From Nereocystis luetkeana (taxonomy: Eukaryota; Sar; Phaeophyceae; Laminariales; Laminariaceae), in the NCBI GenBank assembly GCA_031213475.1, contig JARUPZ010000008.1, forward strand, positions 9,491,076-9,555,075: a stretch of DNA of 64,000 nt. The letters are read 5' to 3'. The notes under the pieces are model-generated. The model ran no database searches. It was not told where the DNA came from and saw nothing but the letters and a program-made list of their open reading frames with translations. This document shows, piece after piece, positions 1 to 14,400 of the stretch. The position numbers were made by a program, and so were the translations under genes. Position 1 is the first letter of the stretch, and every line of letters starts with the position of its first letter.

Positions 1-1955
1 GTGTAAACGTTCTGATGTATGTTCACAGCAGCATGCGCCACGCTCGTTGGTGCAGCAGTACAAAGCTAGCCGGATAAATAACTGCGTTTAATCTTGATGT
101 TAAACTTCAAGCGGTATTATATTATCGTCCAAAGGGGCTTGTGTCAGAACCCTCCAAAAAATACGTAGTGTTTCTAACTTTCAGAATACCCTTGTACTTT
201 AAGAGTAGTGTCATTTCCTGTGATGACGAGATCATGTCTTACTTTTCACGCTAGAGGTAGGTGCCTATATCTGTAGCAGGGGTACTCTAAACGAAAAGCC
301 AGCCTCTGCTGTGCCGTAGCAGCTACAACAGGGAGGGAGCTCGTGCCGCTCCTCTATATCCCATGCTTGTGCTGTTACTGTTGTTCATGTGATGATGCTG
401 TGTGCGGCGGCTCTACTCGTAGTGTGCAAGAGCACGTACGCGCACAATAAACGACCAGGGAATAATTCCTCTAGCACCAGCCGCACCCACCGTAGAGCCG
501 CCCTCTCAGACCGCCCGCTTTGCGAGCAATTTTTGCGGGCTTCTTCTGCAGCCGAGCTAGCGTGTGTGCGTGCGTGCGTGTTCGTTCGCTGGGCGCTGCG
601 TACTCTCCTTCGTTATTTCCAAATAATTGTGTGGGTTTCCACTAGAAATATTGCGCCTTTTTTGTGGCAGGTTCCGAAACTTCACCTGCGCAGTCGGTTC
701 TACGGCGGCTGAGTGGGCGGGCGAGTACTGTAATGAGACTTTTGTCCAACAACCTTATATCTTGACCTGGCTGTTGAGAACACGTATAACGGTCAGCGAC
801 GCCGAGGCCAGCTTACCGAAATAAGTACGTACCTGGTACACGATTGCCCTTCGAGATGTGATTGACCTCAAATCCCGGGGGTCTTGCCAATATTGAAGGG
901 GGAAACATCATCTGGTTTTCGTTATATGTATACCTGGTACTTCGTATTAATAGTAGGACGGAATAGGTTCGCCGATGTGCGGTTATTTGAACAAGTAAAA
1001 CTCCATAATGTTCGGCTGCTGTAGTCACAAGTTTGCATTGTCTGGTGATGACTGTACAAATGCAAACGCGGGAGCACCGTCACCATCAATCACAAAAACG
1101 AGATAGGGCGTGACGCGCGGGTGCTGTTGTACCACTTCGGCTGCTGCTGTACAGCTCTTCTGTTGTGCTGCCGCTAGCATTGTAGTGTAGGAGTAGTGCG
1201 TCGCGTGGATGCGCGTTGCTTGGCAGTTTTCAAGACCTGTGGCCGGATATCGTCCTGTCCGAGCAAATACACCACTACTTGCCGAGACTGTCAGTATGTG
1301 TCTGTTTCGATTTCCCGGGAAGGCAGGAATTATGGCATACACGCGCTACGCAAACGAATGGTCCGTCGCCATCCCAAACGGAGGAGCCCGAAGATGGACT
1401 GCTCTTGTACCGTGGCTGCCGCAATACACAAAGCATGAGAGTTGAAAGAACGGTGTGATACAGCAGCTGAGCAAAGGTCTACACACATCGCATTGTGGGG
1501 TAATCGCATTGTTTTGGCAGGCGCAGGATCGGCGGAAACAGATCCCGTAGTCACTTGCTTGTTTTCGCGGCTTTGAAGCTACGGAACACGCGACGGGGTC
1601 AAACTTTGAGCCTTTTGTGCACGCGGACCTCCGGCATGTAGCGCGGTCGAGAGCACGAGAATCAACCCCCGGCCGGGAAATAAAAGCAAACGTAATCCGG
1701 AAATAAAGTCCACTTGAAACCTATGCATACAAGGCTCACCTTCGGGGAGTGGGGTGGGCCCCTCGTGGTGACGCCAGCTGGCATGCCGCAGATCAATTTT
1801 CATGTTACCAGCAGCAAAAGCGAAAGGTTCTAGTCACGACCGTACTCAAACATCTAGGCCCCTTTCGAAATTAGCGTGCAACGTTTATTTACGCTCGACC
1901 ACGGTGGTCTCCGAAAGCATCGCTGCGAAATAACGCCACACATCAGATCCAGCTA
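1..1955. other. No gene identified
   Basis: Only short unrelated open frames. Two TACCTGGTA motifs at 830 and 931 are the only notable signals. Confidence 0.6.
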
Positions 1956-2058
1956 TTACGGGGGACCATAGTTAACAGGACCTATGGTACACATAAAAAC
2001 CTATGTGTTTAACCATTTTTACTAACAATATTTGGTCCTGTTAACTACGCCCCCCCGT
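1956..2058. mobile_element. Palindromic MITE with TTACGG ends (M1a)
   Basis: Ends TTACGGGGGACCATAGTTAA and its degenerate inverse, enclosing an AT-rich centre (ttactaacaatatttggtcc). Same family as 35755 and 41906. About 103 bp, no coding capacity; its mover is unknown. Confidence 0.75.
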
Positions 2059-4555
2059 TCTAGAGAGTTGTTATATCTGCCAACAACAGTTTGCTGATCG
2101 CTAGACGTATCATCACAGAGAGATAACAGATTGCAGGTCCCCGCGAGACCCATCCAGACAGCACCAGCAAGCCGGATAGCAACTAACTACCAAGACCATG
2201 CGCACCCATCATCGCGCCTGGGAACGGGTGACAACGTTTGTCCCTGTCGTTCTCCGCTGGTCGCTGGTGTATTTCCTTGTACAATGTGGTGCGACCCTGC
2301 TGTGCGATCCCTCGTACCTCTGAGCGTGATAGCACCAGAACCAGCTGCAATCCGGTTCGCGACACCTGCTCAAAATTGAAAAATTAGGAATCTGGGAATT
2401 TACAGAAATAAATGCATTTGCTCTCAGCAAGAATACCACCTTGAATCCTACACAACGGCCTTCAAGAACATGTGTTCTGGTCAGATATTTCCAACTGATG
2501 TTGCTGTTGGGCACTGCACACAGCCAGTACGCAGGCAGGCCGGCATATTTTTAGAAAATCTGCTGCCACACCGAGCTGGCTACTAGAAGCAGGACTACGC
2601 AAAGGCTCCAAGCGACGCTAGCTCGGAGGACCGGGTGTAGAGACCACGGCTGCAATAAACATTGAGAAAACATTCTTCGAGTTTGTACAATAGTCGCGAC
2701 ACATAAAATACCCGGTTAATGTCTGACGTAAACCTCGAACGCGGGTTACAGTCCTGGCCAGAAAGGCACCTTCTACCCGCACAATGTTTGTCACAGAAGG
2801 GCTCCCAAAAAAAGAAGTCCTCGGAAGCCCTCGGGTCCGATTTTTCCTGAAAAATGCACTGGGAAAAACGCACTCGTTCTTTGAATGTAAATTCAGACCA
2901 CACACAGTAGATTAGGTTACTTGTTTATTCCGCTACTATTTCTACTACTGCAGTAGTAGCAGGTGTATTTTACTGCACTTGTCTGTCCCATATGCTTTCG
3001 ACGTGTGTGGAGATACGGCCCGATGTGGTCGTCAAGGCGGGTGCAGTTAGCAGCTTTGCTAACATAGGAGCGTGCGGCATGCACGAGACAAGAACAGGTT
3101 GATGTTTGGACAGAACGCTTGCGGCCAATCAACATTTGAGAACAACGGCCTGTGTGAAGGGTCCAAGAGGTACTGATAACAGGTGAGAAAAGAATACATG
3201 ATCATAGGAGAGTAACAGCGGAGGGGGGAGTTGTCTATTATGCCGTAATATCTAGAGCTACTGGGCCCTTGTCCTGTGTCAAAACACGTAGACCTTCTTC
3301 TGGGCTCTCTCGTCTTGTCCGGCGTATTAGAAATATCGTATTATCTTCCAATTCCGTACTAATCGAGCCGGTTGTATCTGCCTTGAATGTCTCGTGTCGT
3401 AAGGGGAAATACGCGTTCGGGGTGCTACAGTAGTGCTGCGGCGAAGACGGGGATCTCTGTCTGTGTCCATCTATCAAGGATATTGAGAATACGGGCCATT
3501 TGGGTGTCCGTTTTGAGTCCGGAGCGGAGTGTGAGATCCCTGCGCCCCACGGCAGGGTTGTGGGAGCATGTTCTTCCAGCCAAGATACTCGTTGACTTAA
3601 AATGTTTCGTCGTCAGCTTTAGTCTACTGAGAAGGAACCATAAATAGATGTGACTAAAGCAGGATGGCATCAAAAAGTCTGTCAAGGTAGTTTGACCAGA
3701 AGCGAAAGAGCGCCATCTTCTTGATAGACGTGATGAAGGGACGAGGCGGTCCGACGTCTACTGATGTACTGTCTTGGTTGTAGATCTTGTAGCGTCCACC
3801 TCCGGTGCGCAAGACCACAGCACGCGTGTTGGACTCTATTGTTTGCAGCGTTTGCGCGGCATGGCAACAACGAAACAACAATCAGCCCGGAGAGTTTTTC
3901 CCTACCTGGCCTCTCGTCTCTCTAATAATAATGCAAACGTCAGGCGGTTTAAGCGTCTGTTTCTGTCGAGGGGGACGATTTCGGACGCAACCGGTGTCAC
4001 TATCTCCACCAGGCTCTTCGTCGACGATACGACCGAGCGCTTGAACTGCCCGTGGTTGCCAACCGGTCGGCGTTTTTCGAGGGTTAGGACTGAGTAGAGC
4101 GTACCTTTTATCCGAGACAATATGGTTATTGTTTTTTAATGGTTGACAGGGTCTGACAGGGTGAGGCGCAGGGTTAAGAATATATTGCTCGTCTCATACA
4201 CAGTGGCAGGGTGACATTCATTAGTCCCCTGGAGCAAGTGAGCTTCCCTCGTACAGCGACCTGCAGACCTTCTTTCCCGTGGATAAGTACCCACACGGCG
4301 ATAAAAGCGATCTGGTATTGACAGGAGGCCAGGTGCGTTACATACATGTAGGGGTATTTTCCTAGCCCACGCCAGCTAGTAGTGTCACACAATTCGCTTG
4401 AGCGGTTTTTAGTACTGTTGTTTCAATGCTGGTTACGGTATATATTTCACTCACACCGTGCGTAGTCCGTTTCAGTGACAAGCACCACCACTGTCTGTTG
4501 TATGTTTTCGCGGCTGCCTGCTTTTAGACCTTCGTCTTTGGCATGACTCGTGACC
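2059..4555. other. No gene identified
   Basis: Short minus-strand frames between 3240 and 4120 look slightly protein-like but are broken and match nothing I know. Confidence 0.5.
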
Positions 4556-4776
4556 CGTTCTACGATAGAGATAGCATATTTTCCCTATTTTGTTTCTGAA
4601 AGACGGGGTTTCTTGACCCCTAATCGTCGATAAACAAAAAACAATGTAGACTTGGGGCATGGGATTTTTCGCCGCAATGCATTGTGATTTTTACTGAAGT
4701 CAGTTTTCGGGTGAGGTATGGAGCTCCTTACGTGAGGAGCCTCAGAGAATTTATGGTGAACCTCTATCGTAGAACG
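4556..4776. mobile_element. MITE with 15-bp perfect inverted ends (B1)
   Basis: CGTTCTACGATAGAG at 4556-4570 is exactly complemented at 4762-4776. An inner hairpin (gagctccttacgtgaggagcctc) lies near the right end. 221 bp, non-coding. Confidence 0.8.
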
Positions 4777-6164
4777 CCTCTGGTTGAGTATCGCGGCCCA
4801 ATAGACTTGCCCCATCAACGATGCAACTTCACCGTCAGGATGGAGCGCTCTTGTCTTGTAGGCTTTCTCCAGGGATTTCGCAGTTGGCTGCGACGTACGT
4901 CTATCGCATGATCCTCAGGGCGTGTGTTACGGTTGGTGCAGGGCCTATTGCCCATGCGTCTCACCACTTGAGGAGCTCTTTAAGCATTCGTCCCCTGACG
5001 AGCGCACCCGAATTCATTTCGACAAGCCGCGTTGAAATATTTTACTTCAGCCCCCCCCCGACACCGTCCTTTCCCTCTGCGCTTGAGCTATACGTATGAA
5101 GTGAAGTAAGGGGATGGTAACGAGCGGTCCCCCCCCCCCCCCCCCCCCTGCGCGCCACCCCTTGCTTGATATATGAAACAATAGGAGAAAGTAAATAGCC
5201 TCCCACCCCGCTACACGATACAAGGTAATCGGGGGACGGCAGACAGTCCTCCTCCGTTCCTGCTTGAGAGAACGCCGTCCAAAATGCTCTACATCTACCG
5301 GCGAACTATCGGCCACAGCTGCGTAGTTGCCGCGGCTGCTGGGAAAGCGAGTGCTCGGTACGTGGTGTAGATAGAGTTACGAGCTCACTCGAAAGTGTAC
5401 CAGAATGCCCATGCGACCCGTGCGATCGGAGCACTTGGCCGGTAAACTATGGTTGAAGAAAGTTGGAGGGGGGGAAGTTGTCGCTTTGGAAACGAGTGAC
5501 GGTTCAGCTCTCGACCACTGCTGTGAATTAAAGTGCATGTCAGTTATGCACAATCCTCCGACCTTACGACAACGCGATGCTCAGCCAAGCAAACAAGACC
5601 ACTTTTCATAGGCGATAAAATGCATCGTACGACATACCATTTACATGAGAAGTAGTGGAGAAAACGCCCGCATATGACTACGAGGACGTGCTCCTCTTCA
5701 GCTCTGCCATCAAACCCACACGATCTACTCTATGTACCAACTGGGATCGAATTCTGGTTTCTCGATTCTTCTCGGGAGACGGGCGGGGCGGTAAGGTGTA
5801 TGGTACCCCAATACCCCTGTTCCCAACATGTTTTTGAAGAAACAATGGGCCTATAGCACAAGACAACTAAGAAGAAAATGCACTACAAGAAGACCAGTTC
5901 GAGGGAGAGAAATTCCGGAGTTGTTGCGCCGCGAGAAGGTGTAGCATGCACCCCATCTAAAACGCAATTTGTAACCTACTGGACCATCTCTCGCGTTACT
6001 TATGACAGCGGGTATAACGTACTCTGTTGTACGCGTTGTTCGAATTGTTGTGATGTAAAATCGAATGAAAAGGTGGCATCCACGATGGTATTCGACCGTA
6101 CTTTAGCTGAACAACAAGCACTCGGTCCGAAAGAGGTGCCATAGATGGACTTTCCCAATTGTGA
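4777..6164. other. No gene identified
   Basis: Contains an 18-base C run near 5131. Nothing else recognisable. Confidence 0.6.
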
Positions 6165-6335
6165 CGTCAGCCCCTCCTTTCTCTCTCCAGCCTACATTTT
6201 CCGCAACTAAGATTCGGGTCACAACAAGGCTCACCTCCCCACTCCCCACTACGGTCTTTGCCAATATATTTTTCGAAAGAAGACTTCAACCCTTTGTTCT
6301 CTCATAGACTCGCGCCGAAATGCGGCAACCCGTGA
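6165..6335 (-). mobile_element. Old SINE relic (S7)
   Basis: Diverged but colinear with the SINE body: ctctctcca, gattcgggtcac, ccactacggt, gaaagaagacttcaacc, ctcgcgccgaaatg. Neither Pol III box is visible. Confidence 0.5.
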
Positions 6336-7704
6336 CACCGGGCCACAGTGAGGAAGAGGCGGAAGGCTGTCGACGCGCTTGGTGTGTACCGTGAATGCAG
6401 GGTGTCATGACGACCGTCCGCTTCTGCCCTAAATATCAGTAGGATTTGGAGGACTGCCACAGCAGGAGTAGTGCTACTATTTCCTCAGTTCCGCACAAGA
6501 GGCGCAAAAAATCCCCCGACAGACGATCTACAGGATAGCGAATATCTTCGCGCAAATCGAGCAACATTTCCGTGCGCTCGTCCTAAACGATGTCGCTAGG
6601 GAGAGCATCAACACTGTAGCTCTCTGGTGAATATCCGCTCGTTTCAGTGTTTGGGTCCGAACCGCTCAACCCCTACCGCGAGACAAGTCTGACTTGGGGG
6701 AACCATATCGCCGCACATACCACTCTCCGTGCGGGCACTGCCTGGTCACAATATTTCGAGGACATGGCAGCATTCGTCTAGAACGCAAACAAGAGAAGGA
6801 AACGTATCTATACAATACTAGACGAAGGGCCATTCATTCTGGAGAGCTTTGATTTGCATCTTCCACTTTTTCTTTGCTTCTGAAGTTTGTCTGATGACAG
6901 GCAAGCGCGTCCTGTCCGACTTCGGCGAAACATTTACAACCACAGACTTGGACATTCTTGCACCGATTTCCATGTTCCGAAGGAAGTGTTAAGAGACAGG
7001 CGGTAAATACATTGCCTAATGAGTTAAGGCTAAGTTGCTGTTCAACTATTTATGACACCACAGTATGACGAACGGAATATTTCAAATGCCGTTCAGCAGT
7101 TCTTGTGGTCGACGAGTTACAGCGACTAGCCGTCGATAGTCATTGCTATAAGAGGACGTCGAAATCGAGGAATTGCAGCATTTGCAAACACAACTTTTTT
7201 TCTTCTCACTCGCATCTGAGCGTCGTATAGTTCATCGATCCTTAAGCTAATTTTGGCCCATCGAGCGCCACTTTCTACTCCGCATGCATCCCTTCTATCA
7301 TCACCGATACCCGAGATTGTCCAACAACGGCCTTGCGCTAGCCTGTCTGTGAAGACCATCTTCAGTCAACCATCCCGGAGTGTATTCAAAACGCTCTTAA
7401 TAAGAGGAAGTGCTCCGACACGCGTCCTGGCTCGACGTTGGGACCACCGGATATCTTTCGACGTTGACCAGGGGCGTCCATCATGATAGACGATAGCAAC
7501 AAGCGCCCTGGTCCTACCAATTTGACCTGATACCATGTCACATGTTCCCCATATTCTCCGGTGCGTAGCCGTGTGAACTGCTGGACTCCGGCTTCACGGA
7601 AGCATGCTGATAATAATTAAGCTCGGCAGGTTCCTGCTGTTCGGTGTCTGTAGCAATATACATCTGGTTTGATACATCGTTAGAAATATACGGGCGACGG
7701 ACGC
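6336..7704. other. No gene identified
   Basis: No frame longer than 77 codons and no recognised repeat. Confidence 0.6.
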
Positions 7705-7943
7705 GCCTTACGATAGAGGTAGCACATTGAAGCTTATATGTTTTCTGGATGACGGGGCTCCCGAACCCGAAACCGTTGGAATGCCTATCTTGTTTCGATA
7801 AATGACGTTTTGTTATACTCGGGCCATGGTATTATCAATCGAGATGCAGTTTGAGTTTTGCTAAAGTCGGTTTTCGGATGAGGTATGGAGCTCCTCAAGT
7901 GAGGAGCCTCAGAAAAGTCAGGGTGAACCTCTATCGAACAACC
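7705..7943. mobile_element. Second copy of the same MITE (B2)
   Basis: Shares the ttacgatagag start, gacgggg, the gtcggttttcggatgaggtatggagctcc segment and the gggtgaacctctatcg end with B1; about 239 bp. Confidence 0.75.
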
Positions 7944-9407
7944 CCTCGACTGTTTTGAGCAAAGATGTCAGAAGACCCTTTTGACCGACAGGAACTTATT
8001 TTGCCTGGCTTGACTGATGCCTTAACGGACCCCATACTGCTGGAAGGTTCCATTGTGTTTTCTTCCTTGCTCTCTTGGAGGTACATCTAACTTCTATAAA
8101 TACGTTATTTCTTCTACAGCTGTTATATTTTTCGTAGTTCCATGGAAGTAAGCAGGGAGCGAATTATCTCCAACCAAGTTTTTTTCGTCCACGGAAGAAA
8201 TCTCAAATAGACAATAATCTCCGGCATCGCCCGGGTTCCGCCGCACAATCCCACACCTACTCCTACCACAACACGGTATACATGAACATTCGCCTCTCTG
8301 GTCACTTGACACGCAACCCAAGAGCAAGTAAGCCGCTAAAAGGCTGACCGTTTGACCGGCAGGTGTTTATATATGGCGAAAAGCGTAGCTAACGAATAGT
8401 CGCGAGGGTCGTTTCCACCTCCAACTGCCCCTCCCAGCCCCTTAATACTACTGGTGCCTCTGTTCTTCGCACTATACTGGTATTTCTACCCGTCGGCATA
8501 TAGCACATCCTGTGTCCTTTCCGGCAGGTTGGCTCTAATCACCATGATCATCACATACCTGGTATGTTGTAGAAGCAGAGGTACCACCTGTACCACCCCC
8601 GCATCGCAGCCGTGGATGACGCGAGCCGACTGAATCCCCGGTGTGCAGTCTTAATACCAGCATTGATCGCGAAGGATGGTGCGCGTCAAAGCTTGCGCAC
8701 GAAACACCGGATAGGGGTTGAACTGCGTGGATGACTCTAGGGACCGCTTGTGCGAACCTGCGACAGGTGATCGCTTCAGGACTACACGAATACCTGGAAG
8801 AGCGCTCAGCCGAAACCGAGATATTCCCTAGATGACACCGAACAGCGAGGGTTCCACAAGTAAGTACCTGACGAGTACGGCAGGGCCTTACTGGAAGAAA
8901 GAGAGGAGCGGGCAGCGTAATAGTGACGAACATGGCACACTAATGCGGGAGGACGTCCTCATTTATTTATACACGACGGGGGGGGTTCTTCCACATACAC
9001 TCGAGGAGTCGGAATCGCCGAACTTCGATTTCACCACCACTGACCTATAATATAGTTCCACCACGATCGCTACAAGGCTTCCTTGTAGGCAAACGATTAC
9101 TTCAATGAGACGGCAGGAGCGATAAAACTGGCTTGCCGAACAGGAAATCCGATTGGTCCCGATGACCTCCTGACCTAGATACTAAACGTCGATCACATGG
9201 AACTCATCCGATGTTTTCTTCACGATTTCTCCAAGGTTTAGAAACCGGAGAAGACCCAAAGCAAAGAAAATGTACGATCATGAAGGCACTTCGCAAACGA
9301 ACGGTCTCTCCGATTGCAGCTACGACAGAAGGCTTTCGCGTTTTTTCCCAAGTAGACAGAATGATGTTTTCAATCGCGTCACGCCTTAGCAGATTGTACT
9401 TGTCCAC
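7944..9407. other. No gene identified
   Basis: A 132-codon minus frame (8535-8933) has no recognisable domain. TACCTGGTA at 8556. Confidence 0.55.
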
Positions 9408-9482
9408 GATAGAATTTTCGGCACGGACACTTGGTGTGATGGATGTCGACGGTAAGAAAGAACGGTTCAATATGAAGAACAC
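9408..9482 (+). mobile_element. LINE 3' end scrap (LN0)
   Basis: Matches the last about 75 bases of the LINE 3' UTR (cggcacggacact...gatgtcgacgg...gaacggttcaatatgaagaacac). Directly followed by the internal RT sequence of copy LN1, so LN1 abuts an older LINE tail. Confidence 0.65.
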
Positions 9483-10855
9483 GCCCACTGCGAGAACCGG
9501 GGAATACTCGTTGAGGAACACTGCGCGGTTTTCGTCCCGCACCATTTACAGTCGACATGCTGCTCGTGGTGCGACGCTTGCGGAGACTCGGGCCGGAGAG
9601 AAAACAATATTTGAACATTATGTGCGTCATTGATTCTCACAAACCACGTACGACTTGGCCAATCGATAGCCGATAATAGCCCAGCAGGTATTCACACGGT
9701 TAGTCGTACCAGCGAAGATGGTTGCATTTACAATGCTCGTCACTTACTTCCAGGAAGGCATGAAGACTTGCGTGCGAACGAATTTCGGTGGGCACTTGAA
9801 ACGATTTGATGTCACGCAGGACCTGCCCGAGGCATCGGCCCGTCACCGTGGTTGTTTAGCGTGTTCTTCGCTACCACGATACACGCGGTTCTAATGTGGT
9901 ACGCCTTATTCAGGTGGAGGACCTGGGAAGATATTTGATCCACGTGGAGGGGGATGTCGGGATCGGGAAATAAATAGGTGCCGATGGCATGCGCCCGAAA
10001 GGCATGTTGTACGCCGGCGGCATATATATTTTCTGAACGCCGGTTGGAAATATGTTTTTAAACGCCGACTTTCGCCGGGAATGTGTTAGATGCAGCAGGC
10101 CGCACGGTATAGAGACAGAAGACGAAGACGATCTTCACCGACCACGGGATCAGGCATCTTTTACATCCGTTCGTGATCGAAGCAGATGGCCGAAAGAAAA
10201 TTAAGACGGCCAAGGTATTATACTGTACCTCGGCGGTGGCATATACGGAAACGTGAATCGCTCGCTCGAATCGAACGACGGTCTCGTGTCACGTGGGTTG
10301 GCGCCAAGCGGTGGGCCTCAGGGTTGTGCGATATATAGACGGCACTGCTTAGTCTGAAAATCCCCGTGTAAAGGTAGGTGATGCAGACACTGTTGTATAC
10401 GGATGTCTGATGGGGGCGCTCTGCGCGTAACCTTTCGCCAGACGCCGATCGGTGCGCCACAAAGCCCTCCTACGGTTCATGGGCTTACCACCGACACCAT
10501 ACCGACTACACTATCCTCTCGTCCACGAAGACCCCAAAACTACCAGCATGGGGACAACATCGATAGGACCATACGTGAACGGTCGCTTCTCCTCGAGGAA
10601 GCCTTGGCGCTACCAAAGCAGGGCTGATTACCCTGTCGGGTGATGTTCGCTACGATGTCAGGTGGGGAAGACCGGAGACAAGGGAGACAGCTGCTTGATG
10701 GCTACGTGTAGACATCATGGTGATTGTAGCCACCAAGAGATCAAAGGAATTGTTTGACGTTGAGACCGCGGTGTTGACCGATGCAGCAAACAACGCGGGC
10801 AAGTGGTACCGGGGGGGGGTTCTTAACGTGGCCGAATGATTCACAATTAAGTAGC
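9483..10855 (+). pseudogene. LINE reverse transcriptase relic (copy LN1)
   Basis: A decayed non-LTR retrotransposon ORF spread over several frames. In order: a FRPA box and VDMLLVVRRLRRLG (9540-9590), a degenerate DLQKAYDxVxR box (about 9630-9660), VFTRLVVPAKM (9690-9725), QEGMKTCVRT and RFDVTQDL (9750-9825), ILYLGGGIYGN (10220-10250), and the C-terminal RHKALLRFMG (10455-10490) and FDVETAV...AGKWYRG (10758-10810). The order matches the minus-strand copy at 35.3-37.6 kb and the plus copy at 46.8 kb. The 3' UTR is missing. This is the most diverged and probably oldest coding copy. Clade within LINEs is not assigned. Confidence 0.7.
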
Positions 10856-10904
10856 ACAAGGCGGCGACACTGGTTAGAAGCGCCAAAACAATCCGTTGTG
10901 GGTG

Positions 10905-11425
10905 GTGTGTTACGACAAGCCTTCCCGCGTGAGCTGTCAGGGCTCACCTGCCTCGCCTCCTGAGTTCGTATGTTGGACCCGTCGGCAGTCAAGGTGGCTC
11001 CAGTGCTTCGCTCAGGCGAGAGGGAAGCAACTAAACAACCCGGTCACGAGCGAGGCTGACACTCGATTATGCCCGCCATTACGCAGAATGATGCGTTTAT
11101 GCGAGCGAACCGTCGGTCGAGCCTTCAATCTGGTGGTATTCATTCGTTTAGTTCACTTTTGAGGTATTGAACCTACTCCGGTCCTTGTGTGGGTAGCGTC
11201 TAAAGACACTCGGAGTTGGCCCACGAACTGTATGCGCTAGACACCCTGGTCAGGCGTTTTTCATTTAGCGGGCTGAAACCATCTGCTGAATAAAACGCGT
11301 ATCCCACGCCCAAAGAGTATCCCGCCTCTACTCTGCTCCCTGCGACTCGTGGCTGCATGCCTCGACTCGTCGTAAATTTGGTTGCTCCTACGTCCCTCCG
11401 CTGCAACACCTCCGGAAGACTTTGT
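10905..11425. repeat. Dispersed repeat D, copy 1
   Basis: Aligns with 32817-33295: gttacg.caagc..cccg.g.gagctgtca, gtcggcagtcaa.gtgg, gacactcgg.gttgg, ctcgtggctgcatgcctcg. Begins only about 50 bases after LINE LN1 ends. No convincing protein. Confidence 0.7.
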
Positions 11426-14400
11426 ACGGTTATCCAGATAATACAAGACCGCGGCCTCGGAAAAGGGAGCCCTACTACTCCCGTCCCAGCCAGACCCGCC
11501 GCTTCAAAAAACGGTTTAGACTGAAATCGCAACCAGCTCCTTCCTCGGTTCCGGCTCTGAATGGTTGAACTCCTGCTAGCATTTTTTCCCTTTCCAACTA
11601 AATCCGCCGCTTGAAAAACGATGACTTGCAGAGTCCCGAAAATGCTTTCTCTAGCCACCCTCTCTTCTACCGACAGCTCGCTGCCCTCGGGAGTAGTTGA
11701 CGGGACTGTAGCACACCGACCCTCTAATCCACTGGCACAGATGGTTCACGACTGTACACGCCCCCCCTGCGACGCCCCGGACCGATAGCAGTTCCGAGAG
11801 GCACATAGCCCAGTGTGAGGCTTTACCGCAAGGGCCACCTTGGACGGCACAGGGCATGTGAGCAAAGGACCTGCTGGCTTCTTCTACCAACGGTATCACA
11901 TAATCGAACCTATTACCTGCTTAGCCCCGGTTCAAGGCTCTAGATGTACATCTCAGGGACCTTCTGCGACGGCAGGGTGCTAGTGAGAGATACTGACACT
12001 TTCGTGGTCAGTCACTTGCTTCTCCTGCGCAAACATAAGAGCACATACTCTACGTCCATGTCTAGCGTGGGCGACTTACACTTGCCCTGGACCAGCAAAG
12101 TTCTGCGCGAATAGTCGCGCCGATAACTAAATGTGCTGCGAACCAAGGCGAACTAATCGCGCCGATAGCTAAAAGAGCTGCGAACCACTGCCTTGGGTAT
12201 AGCTATCTTTGAGCCCTCGTGGTTAAGGGCCTGCCGGCGTATACCTTTGTTCTATTGCAGGAATCGTCCTCATTCGTCTATGCCTCGTCACCGGACCCAA
12301 GATCGGTCAAGAATATGCGTATTTCAGTGGCAGCACTCCACTTCTTCTCTGCGTTCTCTTAGAAAGTAGGGAAATCCGCACTGCATCAATTACTTGTCAA
12401 TATGGCAGATGGTGGAATACGGGCCCCTCGTACCGTCTCGTGGACCTTGGAGATGACTTACAAATACTCCAACAGTGTGTTGGTAACAACGCGGTTGATT
12501 ATCTGACCTCGAGCACATTTTTTACAGGATGCATGCATACGTAACAGGTGGCATATATATGACCTTAAACACATATAGCTTTAGAGAGGTCCAGTATCAC
12601 CCTCTGTTGCCGATACAAGCCCGTCGCCTGCACCAAACTCCGCAAGGACAAGGCCCTCGGATGCTTGTCCTTCCGGACCTCGGTACCTTGTACAGCACGG
12701 TGCATCGTCCGGAAGAGCCTTCCTGAAGCTGTTATCTCAGCTCGGGACACGCCAACCTTGACAGGGTATTCTGAGTCACGTGACGAGCTCAGGGTGTCCT
12801 CTGCAGGTCCATGGCGTATTAGATATCAAGCCCAGATCTTTTCTGCGCCGCATGGAGGAAATCCACTGAAATTCAAACTGCCTGGTCGACGACGGGGAAA
12901 ATCCTTCCCAAGGCATAAGGTCAGACGTAGTTCACCAACCACAACACCGAACTCATCTCCTGTGCCGCGGATGACCGCCAACCAATAAGTGTTTGACTCC
13001 AAGCCACGCAACACTCGATGGCCCGGGCGAGACCTTTTTTCCCACTTCCTTACATGTGTTGGACATCCCTGCCTGACCGAGCCAGGTTCGGTCAATATGC
13101 TAGTGAGCGGTACTGAGACGCGCGATCACCGAGAACAAGCCACACTCACCAAGAGGCTCACCTTCCCCACTACGTTGGCCTGCATATGTTGGGCCCTTCA
13201 TCGTATGGGAACACAGCGACTGCCCAAAGCAATCCACCCTCTTTGGATGTCCCTGGGCTATATGTTGTTTTTTATTCCATTTGGTTGTTTCGTCTTTGAG
13301 TCGATCGCCCACTTCTTCCGGAATGGCCCCCGTATCTTGGTGTCAATGAAACGTTTAATCTTGGGGGAACTCAAGGACCACTCAAAACAATCATCTCTAC
13401 TTGGATATCCTTGGAAAGTTCGTGCATTTTCATGGTATATAAGAGGGACTTAACCCTGGGTTGCGTTGATCACCCAAACTATTAATATTGATAGTCCCCT
13501 CACCTTGGGCATCCTCTCCCAAGGGTTCAGTTGACCGACCGGACTAGACCCCATACCTTGGATGTCATCTTCCCTCCACTCCCTTGGATTTCGCTCGCCT
13601 TAGTGAACGCAAGATCCACTGGTAAACGACAACTACCTTCCGTGGGTTGCTCAAGTGATGCTTTGACCTATCTCTGGTGTCGTGGTTTCGATTCGGATTA
13701 TCTGTTAGGCGTGCATTATTTCGTGACAGCCACATACTTCAGTTGTTCTACCCGCTAACGCGGCTGATTTCCTGGCTTAAATCATGTGCCAGATAATCTG
13801 CACAGGTGTTGAAAGTAGTTGACCTTGGTATGTTGACACTAGGTGTATGTTGTTTCTGTCTTGAGGGGAGTTCCGAATGATTTGCGCAGGTGTACACGCA
13901 AAGGCCTTGGCTGTGACATGTGGATACATTTAGATATATCCCGTCTATGTTTTTGTTTCCTTCAGTCGTTCACCCTCCTGAAAGCAGCAACTATCACAAT
14001 AGTGTGGTACTATAGAGCGTGCGTAAAACCATGAAAAACGCATCTGAAACAATGACCCAAATACACCACTGCACTCTCGGATAGTATTAATAGCGCATGA
14101 AACAATTATGACCTCTGCAAAAAAGTCGAATCAGCTATATGCCATCGTACAGATCAATTTTGGTGTACAATTCAACGAAAGTTGGCTAAAATAGGTGGTA
14201 CGTGATGTGTGCCGTCCCTGCGGCAAAGGATTTGTACACCAAACCCAGACCCTTAGACACTCAGTAACACACCTCCCTACCAACCTCCCGGAAACCCCAC
14301 AGCATCAAAACGTCAGCGAGGGGCTAACCTCCACCTCGCATCATCTCAGCCAGAGTAAAGTGGCTAGTGTGCTTACCTTTACTTTCAAGGTGCTACGCTC

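Noticed and set aside
12989-13453. 154-codon plus-strand frame
   Set aside because: No recognisable domain or codon-use signal, and no repeat partner in the window; could be chance.
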